Assembly: GCF_016598485.1 (NCBI RefSeq)
Contig: NZ_JAEMUW010000002.1
Coordinates: forward strand, 389,938 to 453,937
Length of the DNA stretch: 64,000 bases
From: Micromonospora coerulea
GTDB taxonomy: Bacteria; Actinomycetota; Actinomycetes; Mycobacteriales; Micromonosporaceae
Reading direction: 5' to 3'
Shown here one piece after another: positions 19,022 through 28,119 of the stretch; position 1 is the first letter of the stretch, and each line of letters starts with the position of its first letter. The translations under genes were made by a program, and so were the position numbers. Below the pieces are notes generated by a model, which saw only the letters and a program-made list of their open reading frames with translations, was not told where the DNA came from and did not search any database.

Positions 19022-20251
19022 ATGTGGCCCCCGACCCGCCTGGACAGCACCCTGCCGCTCGCGCTGGAGGGCTACGCATGGCTGCCCAACCGGCTGCGCC
19101 GCGCCGACTCGGACGTGCTGGCCACCCGGTTGCTCGGGCAACGGGCCGTCGCCCTGCACGGGCCCGAGGCGGCCCGCTTCTTCTACGACGAGCGGCACAT
19201 CCGGCGCCACGGCGCCATCCCGGAGGCGGTGCGGGGGACCCTCCTCGGCAGAGGCGCCGTGCACACCCTCGACGGTGACGCGCACCGCGTCCGCAAGGCG
19301 ATGTTCCTGGCGTTGCTGACCGGTGGTGGTGTCGAGGACCTGGTCGCGCGGACCGAGGCGGCCTGGGACGCGGCGGCTCGTTCCTGGGCCGGCCGGCGGG
19401 TGATGCTCTTCGACGAGACTGCCCGGGTGCTCACCCGGGCGGTCTGCGACTGGACCGGAGTGCCCCTGCCGGGCGCGGAGGTGTCCGGTCTCGCCGCCGA
19501 CCTGGTGGCGATGGTGGACGGCTTCGCCACGGCGGGGCCGCGGCACTGGCGGGCCCGCCTGGCTCGGGGTCGCCGGGAGCGGTGGTTGACCGACCTCATG
19601 CAGCGGGTACGGCACGACGACGCGGTGGTGCCCGAGGAGTCCGCGGTGGCGGCCGTCGCCCGACACCGGGACGCCGACGGCTGGCCGCTCGACCCACGGA
19701 CCGGCGCAGTCGAGGTACTCAACATCGTCCGGCCGACCGTCGCCGTGACGTGGTTCGTGGCGTTCACCGGGCACGCCCTGCACCGCTGGCCGGCATACCG
19801 GGAGCGGCTGGCCGGTGGCGACCCCGCGTTCGCGGAGGCGTTCGCGCACGAGGTCCGCCGGTTCTACCCGTTCGCCCCGTTCGTCGGTGGCCGTGCGGTG
19901 ACGGACCTGACCTGGCGCGGCGTACGGATCCCGGCGCGCACCATGGTGCTGCTCGACCTGTACGGGCAGAACCACGACCCCCGGGTCTGGCCGGACCCGT
20001 ACCGGTTCGAGCCGGAGCGGTACGTGGGCCGGGAGATCGGACCGTTCGAGCTGGTGCCCCAGGGTGGTGGGGACCCGCGTACCGGGCACCGCTGCCCGGG
20101 CGAGGCGATCACGGTGGCGCTGCTGCGGTCGCTCGCCGTGCGGCTGGCCCGCCTTGACCACCGGGTGCCCCCGCAGGACCTCCGGATCGCCCTGCACCGC
20201 ATCCCGGCCCGCCCGGCCAGCGGGGTCCTTGTCGACGTACCGCCGGTCTGA
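19022..20251 (+). CDS. CYP152-family cytochrome P450 fatty-acid peroxygenase
   Basis: 409 residues. The heme-Cys motif is GHRCPGE with Cys358. The I-helix carries NIVRPTVAVTWF with Arg237-Pro238, the carboxylate-binding pair typical of CYP152 enzymes in place of the acid-alcohol pair of monooxygenases. The C-terminal block RFYPFAPFVGGRA...LLDLYGQNHDPRVWPDP is also CYP152-like. Such enzymes use hydrogen peroxide to hydroxylate or decarboxylate fatty acids and need no redox partner, and none is encoded nearby. His81 in GAVHTLDGDAH occupies the active-site position that is His in alkene-forming OleT and Gln in the hydroxylase P450 BSbeta. The protein is cytosolic. Confidence 0.87.
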   Translation: MWPPTRLDSTLPLALEGYAWLPNRLRRADSDVLATRLLGQRAVALHGPEAARFFYDERHIRRHGAIPEAVRGTLLGRGAVHTLDGDAHRVRKAMFLALLTGGGVEDLVARTEAAWDAAARSWAGRRVMLFDETARVLTRAVCDWTGVPLPGAEVSGLAADLVAMVDGFATAGPRHWRARLARGRRERWLTDLMQRVRHDDAVVPEESAVAAVARHRDADGWPLDPRTGAVEVLNIVRPTVAVTWFVAFTGHALHRWPAYRERLAGGDPAFAEAFAHEVRRFYPFAPFVGGRAVTDLTWRGVRIPARTMVLLDLYGQNHDPRVWPDPYRFEPERYVGREIGPFELVPQGGGDPRTGHRCPGEAITVALLRSLAVRLARLDHRVPPQDLRIALHRIPARPASGVLVDVPPV

Positions 20252-20628
20252 GCGCTGGTGACCCAGCCGAGTGCGCCGGACTGGCTGCGCCGTTCGGGCT
20301 CAGACCCTGGCCGTCCTCACCGCAGGGACCGACGGGTCGGACGACACCGGCCGGCCGCGGTCGTCGACCGTGCCGGGGGTTCATTCTGCCGGAGTGCGCC
20401 TCCTGCGCCTCCCGGGTCGCGCGCCGCCGCCACCGACATCCCCTGCCGAGGTCATCACGGGCGAAGACGTCCGGGCCGGCGACGTTGCGCCGTGCCGGGC
20501 GGCACTTGTCCCGCGTCCCGGGGTTAGACCCGGTCGGGTGGGGTAGACGCGTCCGCCACGCGGGTGGCGGGACCAATCTCGGCAGCCCGCCACCTGCGGT
20601 GGGGCTGCCGAGATGCCTCGGAGGGTCG
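20252..20628. other. intergenic interval and 5' leader
   Basis: No supported gene. The right part contains the strong hairpin at 20576-20614 and the ribosome site GGAGGG at 20620-20625 of the following gene. Confidence 0.5.
20576..20614 (+). promoter_or_regulatory. long hairpin directly before a ribosome-binding site
   Basis: ATCTCGGCAGCC (20576-20587) pairs perfectly with GGCTGCCGAGAT (20603-20614). Inside it CCACC pairs with GGTGG around a TGC loop, with a 2-nt bulge. The structure ends 5 nt before the GGAGGG ribosome site of the gene at 20629. It may be the terminator of the upstream transcript or a leader element controlling the membrane-hydrolase gene. Confidence 0.55.
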
Positions 20629-22899
20629 ATGTCAGATGGATCAGCGGGGTTGAGCGGCCCGGCGACGCCGGACGACGTGGTGGAGTTACGGGTGCACGGG
20701 ATCGCCGCCGCAGGTGCCGGCCAGGTGTTGGACCAGCCGCACGTGCAGCAGGTCGCGGGGGATCGCAGCGCGGGCTTCTACCGGCCACGACCCCGTTGCC
20801 CGCATGCCAGCGACGCGGGCGGGGTTATCCGGGAGGCGTACCGATGGAGTGACCTGCCCTCCGGCACTGCGGTTCGGACCCTGTCGTTGGTGTTCCTGCT
20901 GCCGTTCATGCTGCTCAACATGGCGATCTGGATGCGACCGGGAGACCCGGCTTCCGATGCGGTGGTCAGATCTCTGTGCCGGGTGCTGGGCCTCACCCTG
21001 ACCGCGCTGTACGTGCTTGCCGCCGTCGGCGTCGCGCTGGACCTGGTCGCCTGGCAGTGCCTGTCCTCCTCGGCCTGTCTGTCTGGTCGTAGCTGGCTGT
21101 CCTGGCTGGGTGAACGCCCCACCGGGTTGCGGCTGACGGTGCTCGCGCTGGTCCCGGCCGCCGCCATCGCCCTGATCTGGCGGGTCAGCACGCGCCCGGG
21201 ACGGTCGTTCACGGCGTTCCGCCCGCCGGAACCCACGGTGTCCGGGCATCGGCTCAGCGCGGTCGGCCAGTGGGACGCCGAGCCGCTGGTGGGACGGCTG
21301 CGCTCGATCCACGTGGCTGCGGCGTTCGCGACACTGGACGGCAGCCTGCTCGCCGCCCGGGCCGCACAGGGCGCCTCAGCCTTCACCATCGTGTTGGCGG
21401 TGGCAACGGGGGCCGTCCTGGCCATCTGTGTGGCCCTGCTCTGCATCCCCCCACTGATCGACCGGGCCCCCGAGAACCGGCGGCTCGACGGTGCCGCCCG
21501 CCTGCTGCGGACGATCGCCGTCGGTCTCACCATCGTGGTCCCCGCCCACGTCCTGGCCACCCCCACGCGTTGGCACGAAGGGGGTGGCCTGCCCGGCTAC
21601 GGCTCGACCCTCACCTGGCTGTTCATCGCTCATGCCGGGCTGCTGGCCGCCCTGGCATCCGCGCTGCTGTGGCGCCGGGACCGACAGCCGGGTCACCCGC
21701 CGCTGATCGGGCTGGGGGCGCTGGCGACCGCGGCCGTGGCCGCAGCTTTCGGGGTGGCGTTCTCCGCCGAACTCGTCCACCGGGTGGCCGACTTCCTGGA
21801 CCGCAACGCATCAACCGCGGAAGACCTGGTCCCCCGCCCACCAGGGGCGTACACCTGGGCGATCTACGGCTTTTTCCGGGCGGCGCTGGTCACGCTGGTC
21901 GTCGCCGGCCTGGTGGCCCTGATCTCCCGACGCGGCCGCTCCCGCGCGGCGGCCGCGATCGTCGCGCGCGACTTTCCGGACCCGCCGGCGGAGGCCGCGC
22001 CCCGGCTGCGGCAGGTGCAGCAGGCGATCGTCCGGGCCCGGTTCACCGAACTGCTGATCCCGCTGGCCGTGGTCTACGCCTGCCTGGCCGGACTCGGCGC
22101 GGCAACCACCGCACTGGACCTGCTCGGGCTGTATCCAGGCGGCACAATCGAGCGGTACGCAGGGGTGCCGGCCGATCTGGTCAACTTCGGCATCGGGATG
22201 GGCAGCTACCTGATCGGGGCGACCGTGCTCAGTCTGGTCATCGGCGGAATCTTCGCCTACCGGACCGCCGGGTTCCGCCGCCACGTCGGCGTTCTCTGGG
22301 ACCTGGCCACCTTCTGGCCTCGCGCCGCCCACCCCTTCGCGCCGCCCTGCTACGCCGAACGGGCCGTGCCGGAGCTGGTACGACGCATCACCTACCTGGT
22401 CGAAAGCGGCAACGCCGTCCTGATCGCCGGGTACAGCCACGGCTCCGTACTGGTCACCGCCACCGTCCTGCAACTGCCGCCCCACGTCAGCGGCCGGGTC
22501 GCCCTGCTCACCTGTGCCTCACCACTGCGCCGGCTCTACGCCCGGCTCTTCCCCGCCTACATCTACGACGACATGCTGCACGATGTGGGTGGTCGAGTCG
22601 GCTGGCGATGGTTGAACCTGTGGCGCGACACCGACCCAATCGGGGGATGGATCTTCTCCGCCCACCGGCCAGACGAGCCGCTCACCGTCACCGGCCCCGC
22701 AGCAACGGTGGACCGCCGCTTCCGAGACCCCAGCGACGTGGTCGCCCCACCCGGCGACAGCGTCCCGCCACCGATCAAGGGACACGGGCCCCGTGAGTCC
22801 GACGAGCCGTACATCGAGGCGGCGCGCGAGCTGGTCGAGCGCCTCCGCAAGCCGGTGGACCCAGGGCCGCATCCGGCCGACCGACCGGCCGGACAATGA
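20629..22899 (+). CDS. multi-span membrane protein with C-terminal alpha/beta-hydrolase-like domain
   Basis: 756 residues from ATG 20629, which has a strong GGAGGG site. An N-terminal cytosolic segment begins VVELRVHGIAAAGA, whose RVHG resembles the oxyanion strand of lipases. About eight to ten hydrophobic spans occupy residues 95-560. The C-terminal soluble domain carries VLIAGYSHGSVLVTATV, a nucleophile elbow GYSHGS, then LLTCASPLRRLY and WLNLWRDTDPIGG. I infer a fold split around the membrane region: first strand at the N-terminus, nucleophile at the C-terminus. The function is unknown, but it could be a membrane lipase or esterase. It shares the hydrolase-like theme with the gene at 24350. 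Confidence 0.75.
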   Translation: MSDGSAGLSGPATPDDVVELRVHGIAAAGAGQVLDQPHVQQVAGDRSAGFYRPRPRCPHASDAGGVIREAYRWSDLPSGTAVRTLSLVFLLPFMLLNMAIWMRPGDPASDAVVRSLCRVLGLTLTALYVLAAVGVALDLVAWQCLSSSACLSGRSWLSWLGERPTGLRLTVLALVPAAAIALIWRVSTRPGRSFTAFRPPEPTVSGHRLSAVGQWDAEPLVGRLRSIHVAAAFATLDGSLLAARAAQGASAFTIVLAVATGAVLAICVALLCIPPLIDRAPENRRLDGAARLLRTIAVGLTIVVPAHVLATPTRWHEGGGLPGYGSTLTWLFIAHAGLLAALASALLWRRDRQPGHPPLIGLGALATAAVAAAFGVAFSAELVHRVADFLDRNASTAEDLVPRPPGAYTWAIYGFFRAALVTLVVAGLVALISRRGRSRAAAAIVARDFPDPPAEAAPRLRQVQQAIVRARFTELLIPLAVVYACLAGLGAATTALDLLGLYPGGTIERYAGVPADLVNFGIGMGSYLIGATVLSLVIGGIFAYRTAGFRRHVGVLWDLATFWPRAAHPFAPPCYAERAVPELVRRITYLVESGNAVLIAGYSHGSVLVTATVLQLPPHVSGRVALLTCASPLRRLYARLFPAYIYDDMLHDVGGRVGWRWLNLWRDTDPIGGWIFSAHRPDEPLTVTGPAATVDRRFRDPSDVVAPPGDSVPPPIKGHGPRESDEPYIEAARELVERLRKPVDPGPHPADRPAGQ

Positions 22900-23011
22900 A
22901 TTCGACGCCTCGGCCTCCCCCGATCGGCTCCTGCCGTTGGTCCCGCTGGCCCGCCTGGCGATCAGAGCCGGCGGGCCGACGCATTCGGCGTCAGGCGCGG
23001 GATGATCGACG

Positions 23012-24244
23012 CTATCGCCCGGTAGTCCTGCTTTGCCGGGCTTGTTGCGACGGATCCGGCAGCCTGCCGAAGGCGCACCGGACCCGGCTGTTGGCTTCCG
23101 CTTGGGAGAGGCCGGACGCGACGAGTAGGTCGCTGGCCGTCGTGCGTACCTGGGCGAGGACGACGGTCCCGGAGAAACCAATGTCATCCCCGTACGCTGC
23201 GCCTGCATGTTGAACGGCTTGCTGGGCTATCGCCCGCGCCTTGTGCGGCTCTCGTCGAGCGGCAAACTCGTCCCGAAGGGTCCGCACCGCCTCGGCCAGG
23301 GCGAGGACCGCGTTGATCATTTCAGCCGGGACTGGCTCCTTGTCTTCAATGACAGTGACAGCTCGACGGATCATTGTCCCGCTGTTGCTCATCGCCCTCT
23401 CCAAGGGCTCGGCGGTTCGGGCGTAGTGACTGAGCACACCGTGCCGGTGCCGCCATGACAACGGAGACAGCCGGGTAACCTCCCGTGCGCCCGCCACCGC
23501 CTCCCGCAACACCCGTAGTTCCTCCTGGTTACCGCGCAGGCGGCCCCGGGCACGGATCGCCCGCTCGATATCGCGCTCGCACAACGCCTCTGCCGTTTCG
23601 GTCAGTTGTTCGACCAGCGTTCGCAGCGCCGGTCCGGCAGCACGCCTGACCACTCTCAACGGGTTGACCGGCAAGAGGATCGCCGTGGCCAGTGCGACAC
23701 CACCGCCGAGCAGCGCGTCAACGAACCGGGAAAGCTCCAGGTTCGGGGCCTGCGGGCTCAATGTGGTGATCACTACTGCCGTGCTCGCCGTCTGGATCAC
23801 CACCGCCGCTCGACTGCTGAGTGCAAAGGCGGTGAGGATCGCCATAACGACAACCAGGCCGAGCTGCCAGGGCCCGGTGCCTATGACCGACAGCAGCGCG
23901 TCACCAACAAGCACCCCCAGCGCCACACCCACGACCAGCTCGACGATCCGCCGCACCCGCTGCCCTACAGACACGGCCAAAGCCCCGACCGCAGAGAGCG
24001 GAGCAAACACGGGACTGGGATTGCCGATCAGTTCGTGCGACAGCAGCCAAGCGGTTACCGCAGCGATGCCCGCCTGTAGGGCCACGATGCCTCCGCCGTA
24101 CACCCGGACCGCCCGCTCTCGCACCTTGAGCCGTTGGACGAGCCGGTCCTCGGCGGCACCCCGTCCACCCGCCCGCACGAACCGTTCCCAGCGGGAGCCG
24201 GGACTCCTCTTCGGGTCTCGGCGCGGTGGCACCTGTTGATGCAT
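23012..24244 (-). CDS. FUSC-family (aromatic acid exporter-like) membrane protein
   Basis: 410 residues. Five or six closely packed hydrophobic segments occupy residues 50-200, with the family-typical SPVFAPLSAVGALAVSVGQRVRR...VVGVALGVLVGDAL. A cytosolic helical domain makes up the rest. FUSC proteins export aromatic carboxylates or related weak acids. A paralogue of the same architecture lies at 45344-46507. It is not closely coupled to its neighbours: 105 bp separate it from the operon upstream on the same strand. Confidence 0.82.
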   Translation of the reverse strand: MHQQVPPRRDPKRSPGSRWERFVRAGGRGAAEDRLVQRLKVRERAVRVYGGGIVALQAGIAAVTAWLLSHELIGNPSPVFAPLSAVGALAVSVGQRVRRIVELVVGVALGVLVGDALLSVIGTGPWQLGLVVVMAILTAFALSSRAAVVIQTASTAVVITTLSPQAPNLELSRFVDALLGGGVALATAILLPVNPLRVVRRAAGPALRTLVEQLTETAEALCERDIERAIRARGRLRGNQEELRVLREAVAGAREVTRLSPLSWRHRHGVLSHYARTAEPLERAMSNSGTMIRRAVTVIEDKEPVPAEMINAVLALAEAVRTLRDEFAARREPHKARAIAQQAVQHAGAAYGDDIGFSGTVVLAQVRTTASDLLVASGLSQAEANSRVRCAFGRLPDPSQQARQSRTTGR

Positions 24245-24349
24245 GCTGCGCTTTACCCGAAAAGGTGCGCCTTACCCAAGCCAATGGCGATCTGCGAGCG
24301 GAATACCGGGACTGCACAAATAACTCTTCAGGTCACCGGCCTCGTCCGT

Positions 24350-25294
24350 TCATGGCAGCGGGCCGTCGGTCTGCGCAGCCGCGCCGAGGCGATCCCGGAT
24401 CAGCGCGATCACGGTGTCGGCGGTCAGGTCGAGGTGACTGCGACCATCGGGTAGCCGGGCCCCTGGGCTGATGTAGCTGCGCGGACCGATGTGGGTGGCC
24501 GGGTCGAGCCGGTGCACGGTGATCTTCCCTTCGCGGTCAGCCCGGTTCCATCCGCTCCGGCGGAACAGCCGCCACCGCTGCGGGAACATCCAGGTGCCGA
24601 CTCGCTCAATCCAGTCGCCGGCACTGGTGAGCCGGTCGAGGTGCTGGGCGTGGCTGATGTCGTTGGCGCCGTTGTGGAACCCGCCGAGAGTGATCAGCCA
24701 GAGCGGGGAGCGCAGCTGGGACCACAGTTCGTCCACCGCGCCGGTGGCGACCTGGGCGCCGCCGCTGTAACTGAGCATCACCACGGGGATGCCGCTGTCA
24801 TGCCGGTAACCGGCGAGCCGGAGCTGAGTGGCGATCTGCGAGCCGACGGCGCGGTTGTACAGGGGACGGTACCGGCGATCGGCGGCGACGAAGATCTGCA
24901 TCACGTTGTGCAGGAACAGCACCAGCCCGATGTGGCGGCGCAGCCATGTCCACACCGGTCGGTCGGCGAGCGGAACGGCCAGCGGAGAGTAGGGCTGCAC
25001 CTGGCCCAGCACCCTGAGCTCCGGCGCACCCTCGATCAGGGACTTGACCAGTCGGCCGCCGTCGCGGGTGTCGTGGAAGCGGCGTTTCCCGATACCGTCC
25101 AGATAGACCAGGTAGGCGTCCGGAGGGCGGTCCGGGTCCGCGCCCCGGGCGTAGGGCATGCCCCTAGGGCGTGCGACGGTGGGAGTCCGCCAGCCTGCGG
25201 CATAGACCAGCACCTCGTAGCGGGCGAGCAGAGCTTCGGCGATCAGGACCAGTCCGATCCCGCCGAGCAGCAGCAGGAGCGCAAACTCGATCAC
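24350..25294 (-). CDS. membrane-anchored hydrolase-like protein
   Basis: 314 residues from GTG 25294, which overlaps the stop of the upstream gene. An N-terminal membrane span lies at residues 2-24 (IEFALLLLLGGIGLVLIAEALL). The soluble part contains AYLVYLDGIGKRRFHDTRDG and an alpha/beta-hydrolase-like elbow VVMLSYSGGAQVA, where SYSGGA replaces GxSxG, followed by LITLGGFHNGAND. An acidic and a His partner are not obvious, so activity is uncertain. As third gene of the glycosyltransferase unit, it may act on a glycolipid or a lipid-linked product at the membrane. Confidence 0.7.
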   Translation of the reverse strand: MIEFALLLLLGGIGLVLIAEALLARYEVLVYAAGWRTPTVARPRGMPYARGADPDRPPDAYLVYLDGIGKRRFHDTRDGGRLVKSLIEGAPELRVLGQVQPYSPLAVPLADRPVWTWLRRHIGLVLFLHNVMQIFVAADRRYRPLYNRAVGSQIATQLRLAGYRHDSGIPVVMLSYSGGAQVATGAVDELWSQLRSPLWLITLGGFHNGANDISHAQHLDRLTSAGDWIERVGTWMFPQRWRLFRRSGWNRADREGKITVHRLDPATHIGPRSYISPGARLPDGRSHLDLTADTVIALIRDRLGAAAQTDGPLP

Positions 25295-25782
25295 GTGAGT
25301 GGCTCCGGTGCCCTTGTCGTATTGAGCCTCACGACCAGGCGGCGGACGCCCTCGACGGCGACGCCAAGCCCGATTCCCGCGATGGCTACACAGCCGGCGG
25401 CATCCCACCAGCCGAGCCCGGCCACCTTGGCGAGTGCGGCGGCGAGGCCGGCCCCCACTCCCACCATGAGGACTAGGTGCAGCAGCGGCCCGAGCAGCGG
25501 GAACGCGAGGACTGCGGCAAGCAGCAGCGGGGCGGCCAGGCCTGGTGTCCAGACCAGCGCGGCCTCGTCGGACGGTGAGGTGGGCAGCGCCAGCTCGGCA
25601 AGGGTCCACGCGGACAGCGGCCAGAGCGCGAATACCGCGCCGTCGACCACGGCGCCGGCCAGCATCAACCCGACCACCCTGGTGCGCGACGCGCCGGACA
25701 GGCGTGCCACCAGGGGCAGGAGACGCCCGGCGGCCTCGGACAGCCCGGCGAACAGCAGCAGGATGGCGACGACGGGGGACAT
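25291..25782 (-). CDS. integral membrane protein
   Basis: 163 residues, mostly hydrophobic, with four or five predicted spans (MSPVVAILLLFAGL, VVGLMLAGAVVDGAVFAL, APLLLAAVLAFPLLGPLLHLV, LVMVGVGAGLAAALAKVAG, CVAIAGIGLGVAVEGV). No domain name comes to mind. It lies 3 bp after the glycosyltransferase stop and overlaps the next start by GTGA, so the three genes form a tight operon. Confidence 0.7.
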   Translation of the reverse strand: MSPVVAILLLFAGLSEAAGRLLPLVARLSGASRTRVVGLMLAGAVVDGAVFALWPLSAWTLAELALPTSPSDEAALVWTPGLAAPLLLAAVLAFPLLGPLLHLVLMVGVGAGLAAALAKVAGLGWWDAAGCVAIAGIGLGVAVEGVRRLVVRLNTTRAPEPLT

Positions 25783-25785
25783 CGG

Positions 25786-27003
25786 TCAGCCCTGCGGTGG
25801 CAGCTCGGCAGAGCCCGGCTGAGTGACTCGGCCGGTCTGCTGCACATAGCGCTCGAGTTCGTCGGCGGCGCGCGGATAGCCGCCTGCCTGACGCTGGGCG
25901 ACCTGCAGGGTGCTCGCGCCGGCCCGGAATCGGGGCTCGTCGAGCAGGCGCTGGGCAAGGGCGCGCACGACCTCCACGTTGATGTCCTCGGTGCGGATCG
26001 AGAGGCCGGCATCGAGCTCGACGACGCGGGAAGCCACCAACGGCTGGTCCGCGCCCTGCGGGACCACCAGCATCGGGACGCCGGCGTACAGGGCCTCATT
26101 GACGCTGTTCACCCCGCCGTGGGTGATGAACAGCGCTGCGCGGGCCAGCACCTCTAACTGCGGTACGGAGCGGAGCGCCATCACGTTGGCCGGCAGCGGA
26201 CCGAGCGCGGCGGGATCGGTGTGTCCGGTGGAGACGATCACGGTGCCGCCCAGCGGGGCGAGCGCGTCGGCGAAGCTGCGCAGCAGCTGCGGGCCGGCGG
26301 CGAACAGCGTGCCCATTGAGGCGTACAGCACCGGGTCCCGCAGCCGATCGACCGGGAACGACGAGTCGGCTGGGCGGGCACCGATGCTCGGTCCGACGAA
26401 CCGGTAGGACTGGTCGAAACTGTCGGCCACGGGGTGGAACGCCCGCGAGGTGTAGACCAGATTGAGCGGCTGACGGATGTTCGCCAGGTCGATCAGGGGC
26501 AACCCACGCGTGTCGTACCGGCGGCGCAACTCCCAACGCGACCTCAGGTACCCCCCGGCGTGGCGGGGCAGGGCCGCCGCCGCGGCGAGCAGCTCCCGGG
26601 AGCCGTGGGTGGGGCTGGGCAGGTGCCGGTTGAACGCGAACGTGGTGAACGACGACGCTGCCGGCACGTCGAGTTCCCGGGCGGCCACCGGCCCCCACGG
26701 GCAGAGCGAGTCGTGCACGATCAGATCGGGCCGGGCGCCGCGCAGATCGGTGAGGACGGCGGGCAGCACGCGTACGGCGGTGCGCGCAAGCTGCTCCATC
26801 AGCGTGACCGGCGTGCCGGAGAGCGGTTGGTCATCCCCGGAGTAGGGAAGCACTCGCGCGCCGGTGGCCGCGATCTCCTCCGCGTAGGCGGGCGTCGTGT
26901 GGTACGTGACGGCGTGGCCGCGACGAACAAGCTCGGCCACGACCGGCAGCGTCGGGTTGATGTGCCCGTGCATGGCGATGTTGAGGAATGCGACTGCGCT
27001 CAT
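25786..27003 (-). CDS. MGT-family (UGT/GtfB-fold) glycosyltransferase
   Basis: 405 residues from ATG 27003, where the family opening AVAFLNIAMHGHINPTLPVVAELVRRGH begins. The C-terminal nucleotide-sugar motif is FITHGGVNSVNEALYAGVPMLVVPQGADQP. The presumed catalytic His is in the N-terminal HGHINPT. The family transfers sugars to macrolides, glycolipids, sterols or small phenolics. It is the first gene of an operon with two membrane proteins and has no antibiotic cluster around it. That favours lipid or xenobiotic glycosylation, which is inference only. Confidence 0.85.
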   Translation of the reverse strand: MSAVAFLNIAMHGHINPTLPVVAELVRRGHAVTYHTTPAYAEEIAATGARVLPYSGDDQPLSGTPVTLMEQLARTAVRVLPAVLTDLRGARPDLIVHDSLCPWGPVAARELDVPAASSFTTFAFNRHLPSPTHGSRELLAAAAALPRHAGGYLRSRWELRRRYDTRGLPLIDLANIRQPLNLVYTSRAFHPVADSFDQSYRFVGPSIGARPADSSFPVDRLRDPVLYASMGTLFAAGPQLLRSFADALAPLGGTVIVSTGHTDPAALGPLPANVMALRSVPQLEVLARAALFITHGGVNSVNEALYAGVPMLVVPQGADQPLVASRVVELDAGLSIRTEDINVEVVRALAQRLLDEPRFRAGASTLQVAQRQAGGYPRAADELERYVQQTGRVTQPGSAELPPQG

Positions 27004-27172
27004 CGGCCGACCCGGGACACGGAAGGAGTCAGTGCCCGGCAACATGTCACGATCATGATCCGCCTTTCTCGGTAACAGCGTAGATGCTGCCGGATGGCAC
27101 AGTGCCGCGGACAAGGTACTCGCCCTGTTTCGCGGGCAGGTTCGAGCGGGTCGAGCCGCGCCGCACGGCGAC

Positions 27173-28012
27173 CTAATTGACCGCGCGGAGGATCCGGTCG
27201 GGTTGGCGGCGCAGCCGCTCCATGGCCCGCGCCGTCACGTCGTCGGCGGGCAGGAGAACGACCAGCTCCTGCGCGTCGGTTCGCGGCAACTCGAGCTTCT
27301 CTCGCTGCCACCGAAGCTCGTGCGCGATGGGGTGGTTGAGCCGAAGCGGGACGTGCGGTGGGGGCAGGTGGCGGTTGAGTCGTCGGGTGAACTCCTTGCC
27401 GGCCAGGGGGGCGAGCTCGGCCCTGAACCATTCGGAGGTCTCCGCAGACGGCCCGAGCCACAGGTCGAAGGCTCGTTCGTCGGCCACCTGCTCCCAGTCG
27501 GGGAAGAACGCCCGGGCGCGCGGATCGGTGAACACGTAGCGCGTCAGGTTCGGCGTTCCGCCCTCGAGCAGCCCGATCCCACGCATCAGCAGCTCGAACT
27601 CACTCGTGTATGCGAGCACGTCTCCCAGGCGGTTGGTGACGAATGCGATGCCGGGCTCAAGAAGTTGGAGGGTCGCCAACACGGTGGGCCGGACATGGCG
27701 ATTGGGTGGCACTGGCCGCCCGCGCCCTGGGCACCCTCCGCCGGTGATCTTGGCGAGGTGGCGCAGGTGATTGCGCTCGGCGGCATCGAGGCTCAAGGCG
27801 TCCGCAAGAGCATCGACCACGGCAGGGGACGGGTTGCGATCTCGTCCTTGCTCGATGCGGGTGAGGTATTCGACGCTGATCCCAGCACGCGTGGCGAGGT
27901 CTGAGCGTCGTAGTCCAGGGGACCGGCGGCGGCCACGATCAGGCAGCCCGAACGACTCCGGCTGGATGCTGTCGCGCTTGGCACGGATGAAGTCGCCCAG
28001 CGGCGTGCTCAT
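27173..28012 (-). CDS. XRE-family regulator with MmyB-like ligand domain
   Basis: 279 residues. The N-terminal helix-turn-helix is DLATRAGISVEYLTRIEQGRDRNPSPAVVDALADAL. The C-terminal 170 residues match the MmyB-like PAS-related ligand domain common in actinobacterial regulators (DVLAYTSEFELLMRGIG, ARAFFPDWEQVADE, LNHPIAHELRWQREKL). It is divergent from the flavin reductase gene at 28120, with 107 bp between starts. In known relatives such regulators repress the adjacent oxidoreductase. Confidence 0.87.
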   Translation of the reverse strand: MSTPLGDFIRAKRDSIQPESFGLPDRGRRRSPGLRRSDLATRAGISVEYLTRIEQGRDRNPSPAVVDALADALSLDAAERNHLRHLAKITGGGCPGRGRPVPPNRHVRPTVLATLQLLEPGIAFVTNRLGDVLAYTSEFELLMRGIGLLEGGTPNLTRYVFTDPRARAFFPDWEQVADERAFDLWLGPSAETSEWFRAELAPLAGKEFTRRLNRHLPPPHVPLRLNHPIAHELRWQREKLELPRTDAQELVVLLPADDVTARAMERLRRQPDRILRAVN

Positions 28013-28119
28013 GTTCCGAGCCTAGCGCGATCTTCCCAGCGCTCCCGCAGGGTAGCCCCACGGGGGCCAGCCTACGCCCGGTCTGGTTGCCATCGTCCGA
28101 ACGATGGACCGTGGAGTGC

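Noticed and set aside
18278..20197. 639-codon open frame on the minus strand opposite the P450 gene
   Set aside because: It is Arg/Pro/Gly-rich with no family resemblance and lies opposite a clear CYP152 gene; a GC-rich shadow frame.
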